Shown: positions 4,704-5,275 of the stretch, piece by piece
How the letters are laid out: every line of letters begins with the position of its first letter
How positions within the stretch are numbered: position 1 is the first letter of the stretch
Source of the DNA: Muricomes sp.
GTDB taxonomy: Bacteria; Bacillota; Clostridia; Lachnospirales; Lachnospiraceae
Assembly: GCA_020024675.1 (NCBI GenBank)
Contig: JAHHTM010000113.1
Span: forward strand, 1 to 5,275
DNA length: 5,275 nucleotides
Direction of reading: 5' to 3'
Translations under genes and position numbers: made by a program
The notes under the pieces: generated by a model
Database searches by the model: none
The model's input: only the letters and a program-made list of their open reading frames with translations
Told to the model about the DNA's origin: nothing

Positions 4704-5117
4704 TTATTTGTCACAAGCAATCAATTTTTCATAGCAATATTCAATGATGGTCTTTCTTGTAATAATACCAATAAATTTTTTCTGATCATCGACAACTGGC
4801 ACAAAGTTTTGGTCCATAGCCTGTTTTAACAAATCTTCCATTTTGGCATCAGCTGCAACTGCACGGAAATTAGTTTTCCTTGGAATATTACGAATAAAAA
4901 TATTCTCAGCACTTTTAATATTAAGATTTTTGTAATCTTTAATTGACCAAAGAAGATCTCCTTCTGTAATCGTTCCAACAAATTCTCCGTTTCTGTTTAA
5001 CATAGGTATAGAGGAATATTTATGATATTCCATGGTTTCAAGAACCTGGCGAAGTGTAAAATCATCATATACATATGCTACTTCACTTTTTGGTTTCAAG
5101 AAAAATAATATGTTCAT
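4704..5117 (-). CDS. Small protein of two CBS domains, probable nucleotide-binding regulator
   Basis: The 137-residue product consists almost entirely of a tandem CBS pair (a Bateman module) with no attached enzyme, channel or DNA-binding domain. CBS1 is about residues 8-60, with VAYVYDDFTLRQVLETM, YSSIPMLNRNGEFVGTITEGDLL; CBS2 is about 76-131, with QNFVPVVDDQKKFIGIITRK. Such modules bind adenosine nucleotides. The layout and motifs (VAYV near the N-terminus, NIPR in the middle, NFVPVVDD..FIGIITRK near the end) resemble the stand-alone c-di-AMP-binding proteins DarB/CbpB of Bacillus and Listeria, but that is recall and the ligand is unproven. The lysC stop lies 22 bases upstream, so the gene is probably co-transcribed with it. 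The likely ribosome binding site, AAAGGG, is 13 bases before the ATG, a long spacing that suggests weak initiation. No membrane segment or signal peptide is seen; it should be cytoplasmic. Confidence 0.85.
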   Translation of the reverse strand: MNILFFLKPKSEVAYVYDDFTLRQVLETMEYHKYSSIPMLNRNGEFVGTITEGDLLWSIKDYKNLNIKSAENIFIRNIPRKTNFRAVAADAKMEDLLKQAMDQNFVPVVDDQKKFIGIITRKTIIEYCYEKLIACDK

Positions 5118-5139
5118 GATTATATAAAAACCCTTTCAT

Positions 5140-5275
5140 TTATATTTGAGTAAGAACAAAGATGTCATAAAGAGCTCTGATTGCATTTTCGAAATCCTCG
5201 TGTTTTACACCAACAATAATATTTAACTCACTTGAACCTTGATCAATCATTTTAACATTAATATGTGCATGAGCA
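5140..5275 (-). CDS. lysC: Aspartate kinase, C-terminal ACT-domain end (5' end outside window)
   Basis: Only the last 44 residues are visible; the kinase domain lies right of the window. The segment INVKMIDQGSSELNIIVGV followed by FENAIRALYDIF is the closing strand-helix of the ACT regulatory domain of aspartate kinase. The first step of lysine, threonine and methionine synthesis, phosphorylation of aspartate, is controlled through these ACT domains by feedback binding of end-product amino acids. The MIDQGSSE motif is common in clostridial aspartate kinases. A homoserine dehydrogenase or another ACT protein cannot be fully excluded from so short a piece, but the match is good. The TAA stop is at 5142-5140, and the CBS-domain gene starts 22 bases later on the same strand with no terminator between them. 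Confidence 0.82.
   Translation of the reverse strand, partial: AHAHINVKMIDQGSSELNIIVGVKHEDFENAIRALYDIFVLTQI

Noticed and set aside
5083..5139. An 18-codon reading frame, ATG directly after the lysC stop (TAAATG), running into the CBS gene in another frame
   Set aside because: It lacks a clear ribosome binding site and any recognisable sequence. It could couple lysC to the CBS gene as a leader peptide, but so short a frame is expected by chance.

Overview
The window reads as an ordinary, well-preserved stretch of a low-GC Gram-positive chromosome, most likely a Clostridia member of the Lachnospiraceae type. This rests on the AT-rich sequence, strong AGGAGG-type ribosome binding sites, the gene order rplU-prp-rpmA-obgE-yhbY-nadD-yqeK-rsfS, and an L27 precursor with the Firmicutes-type N-terminal extension next to its dedicated protease Prp. 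The taxon is inferred from gene content and recall, not from a search. I found no transposase, phage gene, CRISPR array, tRNA, rRNA or broken gene.

Layout. At the left edge (2-247, + strand) is the C-terminal catalytic part of the SOS repressor LexA. It faces everything else, and a strong hairpin (253-294) closes the convergent junction. The rest is on the minus strand and is read from right to left. From 5275 to 5140 is the last ACT-domain segment of an aspartate kinase. A small protein made of two CBS domains follows (5117-4704). A good sigma-A-type promoter (4651-4680) starts an untranslated leader of about 84 bases, probably the L21 autoregulatory leader, and then rplU (L21), prp (L27-processing cysteine protease) and rpmA (L27). 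That operon ends in a clean terminator (3554-3591). An extended -10 promoter at 3503-3511 then starts obgE, yhbY, nadD, yqeK and rsfS. These genes are packed with gaps of 1-24 bases, and several SD/stop arrangements suggest translational coupling.

How the genes work together. Most of the minus-strand genes concern the large ribosomal subunit: L21 and L27 are its components, Prp matures L27, Obg and YhbY assist 50S assembly, and RsfS keeps 50S from joining 30S when nutrients are short. Mixed in are NadD (NAD synthesis) and YqeK (Ap4A hydrolysis). The arrangement links ribosome assembly to nucleotide status, although co-location alone does not prove shared regulation.

I see no convincing undescribed multi-gene system. 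The points most worth a second look are the two-CBS-domain protein between aspartate kinase and the rplU promoter (possibly a nucleotide sensor of the DarB/CbpB type), a 9-bp inverted repeat that brackets the -35 box of the rplU promoter, and the putative L21 leader.
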